64,000 nt of DNA from NCBI GenBank assembly GCA_037693485.1, contig CM075345.1, forward strand, positions 110,664,001 through 110,728,000, in the 5' to 3' direction. The translations under genes and the position numbers were made by a program. This stretch comes from Kitagawia praeruptora (lineage: Eukaryota; Streptophyta; Magnoliopsida; Apiales; Apiaceae). Below, piece by piece: positions 54,018 through 64,000 of the stretch. The notes under the pieces are model-generated. The model worked only from the letters and a program-made list of their open reading frames with translations. It ran no database searches and was not told where the DNA came from. How positions within the stretch are numbered: position 1 is the stretch's first letter; every line of letters starts with the position of its first letter.

Positions 54018-54400
54018 TGTTGGAGGTCCATTTACTTAACGGGCTGGACCGAAGGCCCAACACCCCGAACCCGAATGGAAGCCCACATTCGTCCGATCCA
54101 TCTAGAGACAACGGTCGTGTGGTTGCACATCCCATAGAACATGGAATGTGACTATGAACGTGGTCGATCCTTCAGTAACTGCCGAAACAAAGGGAATAAG
54201 GTTAATTCAGTTTTGAGGATCATTGCATACACAATTTTACACACAATACACAACACAAACACTCTGCGTTCTAAATTATCTTACCCAAAAACCGACTAAC
54301 TTATTCTCACACAGGAGGTGAATCGGGGGGCCAAACCCTCGCATTCTTCTCATTTACAGGTCCGACCGAACTAAGGTCCGGCATAAATCAAGTCGTAACA
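54018..54400 (+). repeat. 5' LTR of the Tat element
   Basis: TGTTGGAGGTCCATTTACTT...AGTCGTAACA, 383 bp. A TGTTGG...TAACA match is at 63487. Confidence 0.95.
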
Positions 54401-54402
54401 TT

Positions 54403-54420
54403 TGGCGCCGTCTGTGGGAA
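54403..54420 (+). other. Primer-binding site of the Tat element
   Basis: TGGCGCCGTCTGTGGGAA, two bases after the LTR. The first nine bases fit a tRNA-Asp type PBS; the rest deviates, so the primer tRNA is uncertain. Confidence 0.75.
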
Positions 54421-54458
54421 CGTAGAGATACGTTTTGTGTTGAGTTCTACCATCAATC

Positions 54459-55267
54459 ATGACGAATGAAACCGAAATACCAGTAGCTGACAATAGCACA
54501 GTGGCTGGAAACAGCCGCACCACTCCTCCCCTGATCCCAAGGACAGCTCCCATCACCCCAAGGCTGTTAACTTTTGATGAAGAAGGAGATATGCCGTCTC
54601 CTAAAGAACAACAGGAGATGCTCATGAAATGGCGAGAGGAACAAAAGGCCAAGGGGAAGCGAAAGGAAATAGAAAAAGAGAGGAGCAGTAGGGATGCCGA
54701 ACGTCTGGCCAAGAAAAGGGAGGGCGATCGCTTGAGGCTAGAGGTCCTAAAGCTCCAAAGGGAGGAGATTGAGTTGTAAGAGAAAGTGATCCGTGAGGCT
54801 TTAGAAGCCGAAGACCCGGAGTTGGATGACCGAAGAGATAAGAGACCGAGGACTAGAAATGATGAAGACGAGTCAGGGGACTCTGAATCAAATTCTAGGA
54901 GAACCCGGTCGAAGGTAGTGTATTCCTCTTATTCGGAGGAAGAAGGTCCACATACGGATGACCGTATCTGTAGGATCGAGAAGGCTATGTTTGGGGAAAG
55001 AAGGGTCAGCCACGAGCCAGTGGTGACCGAGGATGTTGAACAGTTTCGACCTCCACCGGGAAGGTAGTTTCCAAAGATGAACGAGTTCAATGGAAAAGGA
55101 GACCCCGAAGACCATTGTGAGAAGTATGAATCGCTCATGACTGGTATGGGGCATTGTGATTTGATGCTCTGCAAGATGTTCAAAACATATCTCAAGGGGA
55201 ATGCATCCATGTGGTACAGGTCATTAAGACCTAGATAGGCTCGTATGAGCAGATAAAGTAGAAATTC
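54459..55267 (+). pseudogene. Tat gag, N-terminal and capsid part, broken
   Basis: Starts MTNETEIPVADN at 54459, then a charged region (EEQKAKGKRKEIEKERSSRD). The frame is stopped by TAA (54777-54779) and TAG (55065-55067), then reads the capsid-type Retrotrans_gag segment FPKMNEFNGKGDPEDHCEKY ... NASMWYRSLRP. After a further TAG (at about 55236) a frameshift follows, and another TAG (55258-55260) precedes KFLRHYSHL. The product would be virus-like particle protein. Not functional. Confidence 0.85.
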
Positions 55268-56776
55268 TTGAGGCACTACTCCCACTTGTGCCGAAGAGAG
55301 AAGGACACCGAAGCCCTGATCCACTACAGGCAGGGATCGAACGAGGAATTGGGCGACTACTTTGCAAGGTTTAAAGAAGAAGCCGGAATGGTTACCAACT
55401 TGGATAAAGTCAAGGCAGCTGGATTCCTCGCAGCCGGCCTCGACCCTATTAAAGGTAAGAAGCTTCGATCCTCTCTTTACGATATGCCTCCTAAATCTTT
55501 GAATGATATATATTTGAGAGGAGAGGCTATTAGAAGAAAGTTAGAATCAATTGGGGGGTATAAAGAGAGCAAGAAAAATGATAGATACGATAGAAGGAAC
55601 GATAGAAGGGACGACCGAAGGGGTCGTGGCGACATTAAGAGTAGACTGAATGACACAAGGCCTGATAAGGGGGCCGAACGAAGAAGAGATAGAGATAGTA
55701 CTGTGTTCACACCACTTAACACGCCTATTTCGAAGATTCTCCATGAGATAAAGGGTAAACCTGGGTTCGTTAGGCCACCCAAGTTAAAGACCCCTAAAAA
55801 TAGAAGGAGCGACATCAAATATTGTGACTATCATCGGGATAAAGGTCACAATACCGATGAATGTTACCACTTGAAGAAATTGATTGATAAAATGATAAAA
55901 GATGGAGAACTGACCAAGTTCGTTGGTGATCTAAGAGACAGGCTAGATGATAAGGAGAAGAAGAGAGACACTAGAGATGCCGAAAGTTCAGAGAAGTATC
56001 GGGGCGAAGTCCGAACAATATCCGAAGGAACCATACTCGACCGGGATAGCAAAACAGCCCGAAAGAAGTATGCCAGGCAAATCTATAGCCTCTACCAGTC
56101 AAGTGCAGGCAAGCAACCACTTCCGATATCATTCACGAAAGATGACTTTGAAGATGTGATATGGCCGCACGAAGACCCTCTTGTCATAAACCCCGTCATT
56201 GGGAAAAACAAGATTTGGAGAGTGCTGGTCGATGAAGGAAGTTCGGTCAACATACTGTATCACCGGACATTTTGCAAGATGAACTTGGGTGGAGAGCAGC
56301 TGGAGCCGTGCCATGAGGCACCACTTTATGGCTTCGGTAATCAACCTATACCGATCGAAGGCACGATCACGTTGAACATTCTATTGGTCAAGGCTCCGTA
56401 CACTGTGGTTACAGAAGCAAAGTTCTATGTCGTTCGGGTGGACAGCCCGTATAACGGGATTTTGGGGAGGCCAGCTTTGTCCCTTTTCCAGGCTGTGTCA
56501 TCCATTCCCCACCTAAAGTTGAAGTTCCCGACCGAACATGGGGTTGGAGAGATGAGGGGCGATCAGAAAGCCGCCAGAATTATCATGTTGGAAGATCTAG
56601 AGAAAGACAAAGATGTCGAAATAAATGAAGCTGGAAAAAGGAAAAGAAATGAAAATGACACTGGGGGCAGCCATCAACTACTGAATATAGAGTTGGAGAA
56701 ATTTGGGGCCGACCTGTCGAGCCCGATTGCCGAACCAGCTGTTGAAACTGAAGAAGTCGAATTGTATGTGGGTTAG
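55268..56776 (+). pseudogene. Tat gag C-terminus and protease
   Basis: 502 open codons. The gag end continues (RQGSNEELGDYFARFKEEAG), then a basic Arg/Asp-rich tract (NDRRDDRRGRGD), a CCHC-like zinc finger YCDYHRDKGHNTDECYHLKK, and a retropepsin-like protease at 56220-56480 (WRVLVDEGSSVNILY; usual motif D-(S/T/G)-G-S, here D-E-G-S; later YNGILGRPAL, with the ILGRP common to Tat elements). TAG at 56774 cuts it from the RT in the same frame. Confidence 0.85.
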
Positions 56777-56785
56777 TCTGGAAAG

Positions 56786-58126
56786 ATGATCCAAATCGGA
56801 AAAAACATGGAACCGGAGTTAAAAGAGAAGGTTATCAAAGTCATTAGGGAGTTCCATGATGTGTTCGCGTGGAATCCCGAAGATATGCCAGGACTGGATC
56901 CTTCCGTAGCCAAACATTGCCTGAATGTTTCTCCTGAAGCCAAGCCTGTGAGACAGAAGAAGAGAAATTTCGCCATGGAAAGGCAAAAAGTAATTCAAGC
57001 TGAAGTGGAAAAATTGCTAGAGGCGAAGTTCATCGAAGAAATCGACTACCCCGACTGGTTGGCAAACGTGGTCGTGGTCAAGAAGTCAAATGGCAAGTGA
57101 AGGATGTGTGTAGATTATACAGACTTAAACAAGCATTGTCCGAAGGATCACTATCCTCTACCGAATATTGATCAATTGATAGATGCCACTTCGGGGCATC
57201 AAATACTCAGTTTTTTGGATGCATTCTCAGGATACCACCAAATTACCATGAATGTCGAGGACGTTCCAAAGACATCATTCATCACACCAAACGGCACTTA
57301 TGCCTATGTTAAGATGCCATTTGGCCTGAAGAACGCCGGGGCAACATTTCAAAAGATGATCAATAAAGTGTTCAAGGCCCAGATTGGTCAGAACATGGAA
57401 TGTTATGTGGATGACATGATTGTTAAATCCCTTTTTAGGGATCATGCTGAGGATTTGAGGGAGTGTTTCGAAACACTTAGGAGAAACAACATGAGGATCA
57501 ACCCGAACAAGTGTACGTTCGGAGTAAACAGTGGAAAATTTTTGGGATACATGGTTAGTGCCCGAGGGATTGAGGCAAACCCAGAAAAGATCAAGGAAGT
57601 CATCGACATGGAAGCACCGAAGACGATCAGGGACATTCGGAAGCTAACCGGACGGCTAGTAGCCCTAAGGAGGTTCATTTCCAGATCGGCCGAAAAAGCC
57701 TTACCATTCTTTGAAGTACTTCGGGGGTCCAAGAATTTCGAGTGGGGGCCTAACTACCAGAAAGCTTTCGAGGAGGTCAAAGAATACCTAGTGAAAGCCC
57801 CACTCTTAATGAGGCCTGATCCGAAGGAAACCTTGCAGCTGTATTTAGCTGTGAACGACAGAACCCTTGGAGCCGTGTTGGTCAAAGAACATGAAGGGAA
57901 CCAGCATCCGGTGTTCTATATTTCCCATATTCTCAAAGATGCAGAAAATAGATATCCGAATGCAGAGAAGTTTGCCTATGGGTTGGTAATGGCCGCAAGA
58001 AAGCTAAGGCACTATTTCCAGGGAAGGACGATCAAGGTAGTAACAGATCAGCCGTTAAAGAAAATCTTGCAAAGGCCAGAGGCATCGGGCAGAGTAGTTG
58101 CTTGGGCGATCGAACTGGGGGAGTGA
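56786..58126 (+). pseudogene. Tat reverse transcriptase and first RNase H
   Basis: MPGLDPSVAKHCLNVSPEAK, then RQKKRNFAMERQKVIQAEVE KLL; TGA at 57098-57100 (probably from TGG) and then the RT core MCVDYTDLNKHCPKDHYPLP, FSGYHQITMNVEDVPKTSF, KMPFGLKNAGATFQ, YVDD (57404-57415). RNase H-like part about 57830-58090 (LYLAVNDRTLGAVLVKEHEG, AEKFAYGLVMAARKLRHYF, VVTDQPLKKIL). Ends in a frameshift at about 58118. Confidence 0.9.
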
Positions 58127-58877
58127 TTTGGAGTATACGCCTAGGACTTCGATCAAAGCCCAAGCACTAGCCGATTTTATGGTAGAATGCTCTTTCTCGG
58201 GGCCGAATGACTTGGCTCCCGAAGAGCAGCTAATTCAGGCACCAGGAAAATGGAAGTTGTTTGTGGATGGGTCAGTCGCCAAGGAAAAGTGTGGGGCAGG
58301 TTTAATTCTGACAAGCCCAGAAGGATTTGAAATCTGTCAAGCTATCAGGTTCACTTTCCCGTTGACGAACAACGAAGCCGAATATGAAGCGCTTTTGGCA
58401 GGACTAGACTTGGCAAAAAATTTGGAAGTTAAGCACCTCAGGACGTTCAGTGATTCGATGTTAGTGGTAAAACAGTTCTCGGGGGAGTATGGGCAAAAAG
58501 ATCCCAGAACGAAGGCCTACGCCCTTAAGGTACGCGAGCAATCTTTGATGTTTGAATCTTTTGAATTAACTCAAGTAGCTAGAGAGAACAACAGTCGGGC
58601 AGACGCCCTTTCAAGGCTAGCTTCGGCAGAAACCCAGAACCTGAATGGGCCCATCTATCTGACCGAAGTAAAGACGCCTTCAATAGACAAGAAGCAGTGC
58701 ATGGAAATTCACCAAGGGGTCAATTGGATGACTCCCATCAGGGCATTCTTGGAGAAAGGTACCCTACAACTTGACCGAAGGGAAGCACAGAAGGTGAAGT
58801 ATCGGTCGGGAATTATACTCTGGTCGGGGGCCGTTTGTTCAGAAGATCGGCAAGTCAGCCATTGCTTAGGTGTTTAG
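58098..58877 (+). pseudogene. Tat additional (archaeal-type) RNase H
   Basis: After the frameshift: LEYTPRTSIKAQALADFMVE CS, then WKLFVDGSVAKEKCGAGLIL (D of FVDGS), NNEAEYEALLAGLDLA (E), TFSDSMLVVKQ (D), ARENNSRADALSRLAS (D). This second RNase H, placed before integrase, is the Tat-lineage mark. The frame shifts again at about 58830, within the linker. Confidence 0.9.
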
Positions 58878-59956
58878 ACAAAGATGAACAACAGCTATCC
58901 CTCGAGACGGTTCACGAGGGAATTTGCGGAGAACATTTGGCAGGAAGATCTTTAGCCTGCAAGATTCTCAAGCAAGGGTTTTTCTGGCCGAAGATGAAGG
59001 AAGATGCATTTGAATATGCCAAGAAGTGCAGACAGTTCCAGCTATTCAGCACATTACCGAAGCAACCGCCCGAAGAGATGTCTTCGGTTCTCAGCCCGAT
59101 TCCATTTGCTATGTGGGCGGTTGACATTGTCGGGATCCTGCCCACCAGTACCAAACAATCCAAGTATTGCATTGTGGCGATCGACTACATGACCAAGTGG
59201 ATAGAAGCTAGACCTCTCTCCGCCATTACCAAAGAAGCAGCAAAGAAATTCATGTTAGAGCAGGTAATCTTAAGGTTCGGCATTCCGATGGTATGTGTAT
59301 CGGACAATGGAACTCAATTCATTGGAAGCAAGTTCAGGAAGTTTCCGGCTCAGTTTGGAATTAGGCAGAAGTTCAGTTCAGTTGGGCACCCCCAATGAAA
59401 TGGGGCGATCGAAGCAGCCAATAAAATTAATTTTGATGGAATCAAGAAGAGGCTGGTTGAAGCCAAGGGGCTTTGGGATGAAGAATTACCTTGGGTCCTA
59501 TGGGTTTACCGAACCACTGCAAGATCCTCAACCGGGGAAACACCCTTCAAGCTGGCCTTCGGGACGGATGCCCTTCTGCCTGTCGAAGTCGGCTTAGAGT
59601 CTTACTGAACACAAGTGTTTAACATGGAAACAAATGAGTTCGGACTCCGAGCTAATGTAGATTTACTGGAGGAAGAAAGGGAGGCAGCCCACCGAAGAAA
59701 CTTAAGGTACCAGCTGCAGGCAGCATAGTACTATGATTCGGGAGTGAAGAAGAGATCTTTCCAGGTCGGAGACTTAGTGCTTCGGGAGTTAGCCACCTCC
59801 ATGCTAGCTAAACAAGGCAAACTTATGCCCAACTGGGAAGGTCCATACGTGGTAATTGAAGTGGTTCGACCGGGCACCTACAAATTGGCTCATTCAGACG
59901 GCAGCCCAATCAAAAACACCTGGCATGCCGCTCGCCTTCGCCGATTTTACCAGTAA
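58835..59956 (+). pseudogene. Tat integrase
   Basis: Zinc-binding N-terminus (VHEGICGEHLAGRSLACKIL ... KKCRQF; the second Cys of the usual C-x-x-C is Phe). Catalytic core: WAVDIVGILPTSTKQ (D), VSDNGTQFIGSKF (D), then GAIEAANK, where the third acidic residue is E in GAIEA. Stops: TGA 59396, TGA 59606, TAG 59727. The C-terminal part reads KRSFQVGDLVLRELATSM, WEGPYVVIEVV and ARLRRFYQ, ending at TAA 59954. No chromodomain. Confidence 0.9.
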
Positions 59957-60800
59957 GCTTACTGGACGAACTTTATTGCTTTTTAATTCATTATTTTGTT
60001 TTATGCAAGTTTCATCTGAATTCCCTAAGATAGCATCATTCTGTAATCAAATCTATGTAAGGGTTACATGATTAATGAAAGATTGTTTTGCTCCATTTTT
60101 TATCTGCTATTATTGAGCTAAGTACATTTGTAGCCAAAAGGTTAAGTACACAATATTAAGCTTAACGGATCCATGTTTGGGGCCGACCGAATAAAACATG
60201 GGTCCTTTAACTTATTTTTAGTGTTCAAGTACATTATGATTTAAGTTGCAAATACTTGACGAACCCAAATTTGGGGCCGACCGAATGAAATTTGGACCCT
60301 TAAAAAAATGTCTTAGTATTTAAATTTCTTTGACATTAATTAAGGTCGGGAGGAAAAAATTTTCAACCGACCGAACGGGACCTTAATAATTTACAAAACC
60401 CCTTAAATACTGGGGGACAGCTAGGTTACGACCAAAAAGGCACATATATGCTAGGCCGAAGCCGAAGATGCATAAAAATATAGTAATTATGCTAGGGCAA
60501 AATGAAGCCGAAGACACATAAAAATAAGCAGTAATTATGCTAAGGCAAAACGAAGCCGAAGATGCATAAAAAGGAAAATAATCGTGCTAAGGCAAATTAA
60601 AGCTGAAGATGCACGAACAGAAACAAAAGCTAAGCTAAGGCCGAAGCCGACGACGCATAAATATGAATAATTACGCTAAGGCAAATTTAAATATCAAGCC
60701 CGAAGGCAGAGCAGAATATTACAGGCCCGAAGGCACAAATAAAAAGCCTGAAGGCAATGTTAATCATTACAAGCCCGAAGGCCATCAAAATAGAAGGGTT
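59957..60800. repeat. Post-pol region with tandem GAAG(C/A)CGAAGATGCATAAA and CCCGAAGGC repeats
   Basis: At about 60450-60690 five units of 50-60 bp contain AAGCCGAAGATGCATAAA and GCTAAGGCAAA. At 60703-60790 (A/G)(A/G)GCCCGAAGGC recurs four times about 27 bp apart. At 60160-60380 three blocks with GGGGCCGACCGAA(T)-type phrases. No gene. Confidence 0.85.
60408..60421 (+). other. Internal polypurine tract of the Tat element
   Basis: ACTGGGGGACAGC. It resembles the usual Tat PPT and is stronger than the GCCGAGGGACA before the 3' LTR (63475-63486), yet lies 3 kb from it. Confidence 0.55.
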
Positions 60801-60813
60801 AAAATAAATGGAA

Positions 60814-62619
60814 TCAGTCAGAAAGAGGCTCGTCTTCGCCCAAAGAGACTACTAGAGGTTCATCGGGCACTTCCTTGCCGACTGGATCCGTCATACCCAT
60901 CGTGGCATCGATCATCTGAGTATGATCGAAACCAAGAGAGTGTGCCTTCACCAAGGCAGCGTCGTACCCCATCTGGTAGCAACGTTCTTCGGTCAAATCC
61001 AGCTTCTTCTGCATTTTCCTAATGTTCTTCCTGGAGGCCTTGAGTTGTTAGTTCCTCCACTCAACACGCTTCTTTAGAGCATCCATCTCCTCCAACTTCT
61101 CCTTCAGGGAATCATTCTCTGCCTTCAAGGAATTTGCCTGGCCGGTGACCCTCTCAAGATCGCTGGTTGCATTCCGGAGGTCCTCTTCAGCCTTGATCGC
61201 CCGAACTTCCAGTTGGTTGGCCGCCTTCAGCTTGGTCTGGATTTCCTCCATCCGTTCGGCAACAACAGCCGACCAGGAGACACCCTGGAAACAAATATGG
61301 GAAATGAATTAAAAGTTGAAGGCAAATAAAACGGATAATACCAAAGAGAAAAAAGGCTTACCATAGAGAGCAAAGCCAACATCTCAGTACAAGCCTCTAA
61401 GTCATTCGCCTTGGCGAACGTCGGCCTATCGGCTGGCAGGATGAGACCCCGGCAGAGATCAAGACCTACAATGGTAGATAATTGCGGAGCAGGGACAATG
61501 ATTTGATCGGTTTCAATAACTCCCCAAGGGGGAGAGTATACTTTCTGACCAGAATCTCCCGATCGGCCTCTCTTTCAGGAGTCGGTCGATGCGACCAGAC
61601 CTGTATCGTTTGTCCTCAGATCCCGAGGAGGAGAAGAAACAGGCGGAGTTTCAACTATCTCTCTGTGATCGGGAACCGACTTCTCCACCCCATCGGTCGC
61701 CTGGGCCGCGGCTTCGACTTCAGCCGTAGCAGCTGAAGCAAGTTGAGCCGCCTTCCTACGCTTACGCTCAACAATCTCCTGAAGAGAAGACACTGCACAA
61801 AAATACTAGTGTTAAACATGTACAGTAGGAAATGAAAATGCAGTGTTTAGAGACGGTACTCAAATGGAAATGAACAAGGCAAAGATAGATGTTACCACTA
61901 CCCCAAAGGGCGACCAACCAATCGTTATCCCTGCCATCCGATAGCGGAACCTTGTCCATTTCAAGTTCGCAGAGCAGATGGTAATCATGTGTGTCCGCTT
62001 GCAGGAGTTCGGGATACTTCAACCTGGACGGGTCGAGATCCCGCCATCGGCCATATTTCTCCATCTTCGGCCCTGATATGAAGGCCCACTTCTCATGGGC
62101 TCCCCTATTGTTGGAATTTGTTTGAGCCCAATTGGCCCTACCGGTTCGGCGGGCTATGGTATAGAAACTGTTGCTCTTCGTATTCCTTCGGAGCTCGTAA
62201 TGATGCCAGAACAAGGTTTTCATCGGAGTCATCTCCTTGGCCAGTCATCGAGCTTAGAAGGCGTTGATGTGGAAAAAGCTGTTCGGATCCAACTTCCCCA
62301 CAGCTATCCCCAGTTGTTTCAGTATTTTCTTCAGAATTGGCAACATCGGTAACCGAAAGCCGCATTTGAACGCCATTTCGGATATGCCGGTGGCTACACT
62401 TCCCCCGCAGATGGGAGGAATCTCGGGGTTGTGCCAGATACGGTCCTTCTTCCTCGGTGTGAAGAAGTACCAGACATTCTTCTCTACTAGATATTTGGAA
62501 TGGAAATCTTCTATTTTATCTTCGGTCAGCTGCGACCGGAAATTCGCGGCTGGATATAGTTTGTCGTCACTGAAGGGCGAAACCTCCGAAGGACCAGCAC
62601 CTTTAGTTGACCGATCCAT
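60814..62619 (-). pseudogene. Spliced antisense gene of the Tat element (putative gypsy-type transposon domain plus coiled coil)
   Basis: Read on the minus strand: start MDRSTKGAGPSEVSPF (62619). The domain is about 62500-61905 (WHNPEIPPICGGSVATGISE, FKCGFRLPMLPILKKILKQL, MTPMKTLFWHHYELRRNTKS, RANWAQTNSNNRGAHEKWAF), with the features of the plant 'putative gypsy type transposon' family (PF04195 as I recall). Intron 1 starts at GTAACATC (about 61897) and ends GTGCAG (about 61795). Exon 2 (SSLQEIVERKRRKAAQLASA) runs to a GTAAGCC near 61360. Exon 3 starts after CAG near 61287, with coiled coil LERVTGQANSLKAENDSLKE. It ends LGEDEPLSD (60814). In-frame stops: TAA and TGA near 62248, TGA near 61575, TAA near 61049. 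It is now dead in this copy. Confidence 0.75.
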
Positions 62620-63486
62620 GTCCCTGCATTCGGAAATGAAGAGACGTTAGCCTTGTACTCGGACAAAAAAGATGACAACAAAAAAGGAACGGGCCGAGTA
62701 CAGTGATCCAGGATCGGTCGGGGTATTCTACAACCTAGGGCGAAGGGAGTCGAAAGCCTAAAAACTACGGGAAACTAAGGCCCTCCGAAGGGAACTCTGA
62801 GAGATCGGGACAGTCCGAAGAATGTCCTCGAGGTTCGAAGATCCCGAAGGAAGTTCTTGCCCAGATTACCACCGGACAAATTCCAAAATCTTGGGAAATG
62901 CTAATACAAGAGTAAAATGGTACATCAAGAAGAACCTAAAACGTTTTGGACATGCGAGTATTTCGTCTAAAGAGCACAGGTGATTTTATGCATACATACA
63001 TACAGATACATACATGAATATATGAAATGCAGGACAATTACAGTAAAGAAGCGAAGGGGAAAATGTCGCTTACTAGAATAAATTGCTTGAACGTAGACGT
63101 CGACCGGAATTGGAGAAGTGAAGATGACCGGCGATGAAACAGCGGTTCCAATCGTTGCCTAAGAGAAGCTCTGAGAAATAAAATTTTTGCTCTGAGAATT
63201 GTATAGTTTGTAAACGTAAAAGTGAAATTGAATGGGTTTTAGAAGGCTTAAATACAGAGACGCGACGTTTGGACAAGGGCCGCTTCGAATTCAACGGCGG
63301 AGATTAAAGCGCGGATCTCGAGATCAGACAGCTGTCAATCATAAAGGGACACGACTTCCCAGGAGACGTCTCGACCTTGTCCATCGCCCTTCTTATCCGA
63401 ATGAGACGACTGAGGGTTATATTCCGAAGATGGGCTTTGGCTTTGGCCTTCGTCCTGAGGATCCCTCCGAACGAAGCCGAGGGACA
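62620..63486 (-). other. Upstream region of the antisense gene
   Basis: No ORF of substance in the sense direction. It lies between the antisense start and the 3' LTR and would hold the antisense promoter. A spaced TACATACA repeat is at 62991-63015. At 63200-63240 the minus strand has CTTTTACGTTTACAAACTAT, but no clear TATA box. Confidence 0.45.
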
Positions 63487-63875
63487 TGTTGGAGGCCCAC
63501 TTCCTTAACGGGCTGGACCGAAGGCCCAACACCCCGAACCTGAATGGAAACCCACATTCGTCCGATCCATCTAGAAACAACGGTCGTATGGTTGCACTTC
63601 CCATAAAACGTGGAACGTGACTATGAACGTGGTCGATCCTTCAGTAACTGCCGAAACAAAGAGAATAAGGTTAATTCAGGTTTGAGGATCATTTCATACA
63701 CAATTTTACACAAAACACACAACACAAACACTCTGCGTTCTAAATTATCTTACCCAAAAACCGACTAACTTATTCTCACACCGGAGGTGAATCGGGGGCC
63801 AAACCTTCGCATTATTCTCATTTGCAGGTCCGACCGAACCAAGGTCCGGCAGAAATCAAGTCGTAAGTCGTAACA
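63487..63875 (+). repeat. 3' LTR of the Tat element
   Basis: TGTTGGAGGCCCACTTCCTT...AAGTCGTAACA, 389 bp. Relative to the 5' LTR it has a 7-bp duplication (TCGTAAG) near the end and about 22 substitutions, many C/T or G/A. Confidence 0.95.
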
Positions 63876-64000
63876 CTATGCGTGGCATGGACAATTTTTT
63901 TGGTAAAATTACATCTGTTTGAATGCCAGTTTCATTTTGTGTGCATGTCTTACAACCTGCATTCTAGTCTCTGTTCTTAAATTTTCTCGAAGAGGGAATA
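63876..64000. other. Host sequence right of the Tat element
   Basis: Begins with the target copy CTATG and continues the sequence broken at 54017. No feature seen. Confidence 0.6.

Larger units (their letters stand above)
54018..63875 (+). mobile_element. Complete but decayed Tat-lineage Ty3/gypsy retrotransposon, 9.86 kb
   Basis: LTRs 54018-54400 and 63487-63875; TSD CTATG (54013-54017 and 63876-63880). The order gag, protease, RT, RNase H, second RNase H, integrase is gypsy with the additional RNase H seen in the Tat lineage (Ogre/Retand/Grande). After pol come a tandem-repeat region, an internal PPT and an antisense gene. The sense frame has at least eight stops and three frameshifts. LTRs show about 22 substitutions and two indels by eye, so it is much older than the copia element at 23641. 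Confidence 0.93.

Overview
The window looks like nuclear DNA of a flowering plant, most likely a eudicot. It is AT-rich, has spliced gene pieces with plant homologues (a nucleoredoxin-like gene, a WD40-protein gene, SKP1 and SIZ1-like exons), and is dominated by plant transposon lineages: Sirevirus-type Ty1/copia, Athila and Tat Ty3/gypsy, Helitrons, and Stowaway, hAT, Harbinger and Mutator-type MITEs. An apiaceous species is my guess from the style of the elements. It is inference only.

Layout. 1-2396: 5' half of a minus-strand copia element (gag, PBS, 5' LTR) that runs off the left edge and is nested in an Athila-type gypsy derivative (2397-7532: a lone gag-like ORF, long non-coding stretch, two PPT-like sites, a 1.5-kb LTR). 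7533-10285: a cluster of TTC-loop hairpins, a dead copia pol remnant (reverse-transcriptase motif YVDY), a Harbinger-type MITE and a perfect 122-bp tandem duplication. 11261-14608: decayed, intron-containing WD40 gene (minus strand) with an hAT-type MITE in an intron. 14923-23207: very AT-rich block bounded by inverted copies of one transposon end. It holds a 641-667-bp tandem array, a Mutator-type MITE and fragments of an SKP1 gene and of a second gene. 23641-38271: complete, very young Sirevirus-type copia element (14.6 kb, TSD TTTAG, LTRs differing at one base by eye) with gag, pol and an unusual 1331-codon third ORF. 38311-39486: Stowaway MITE and a Helitron. 39602-44477: an SAP-domain exon, unassigned possible exons, and the one apparently intact host gene, a two-exon nucleoredoxin-like gene without the redox cysteines. 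44540-50755: two shuffled copies of one AT-rich segment. In one copy four insertions (two MITEs, a LINE tail, a 2-kb solo LTR) can be compared with corresponding sites in the other. 50788-53256: nested and abutting Helitrons. 54018-63875: older Tat-lineage gypsy element (TSD CTATG, LTRs with about 22 substitutions) with a broken sense polyprotein and, between an internal PPT and the 3' LTR, a spliced antisense gene that is also decayed.

How it fits together. Apart from the nucleoredoxin-like gene, little here looks like working host coding sequence. The strongest candidates for unusual biology are the third ORF and repeated-motif arrays of the young Sirevirus, the antisense gene of the Tat element, the cysteine-less nucleoredoxin, the GAATCTT-rich tandem array region, and the natural empty-site comparisons in the duplicated segment. 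No rRNA, tRNA or CRISPR array was seen. All alignments are by eye.
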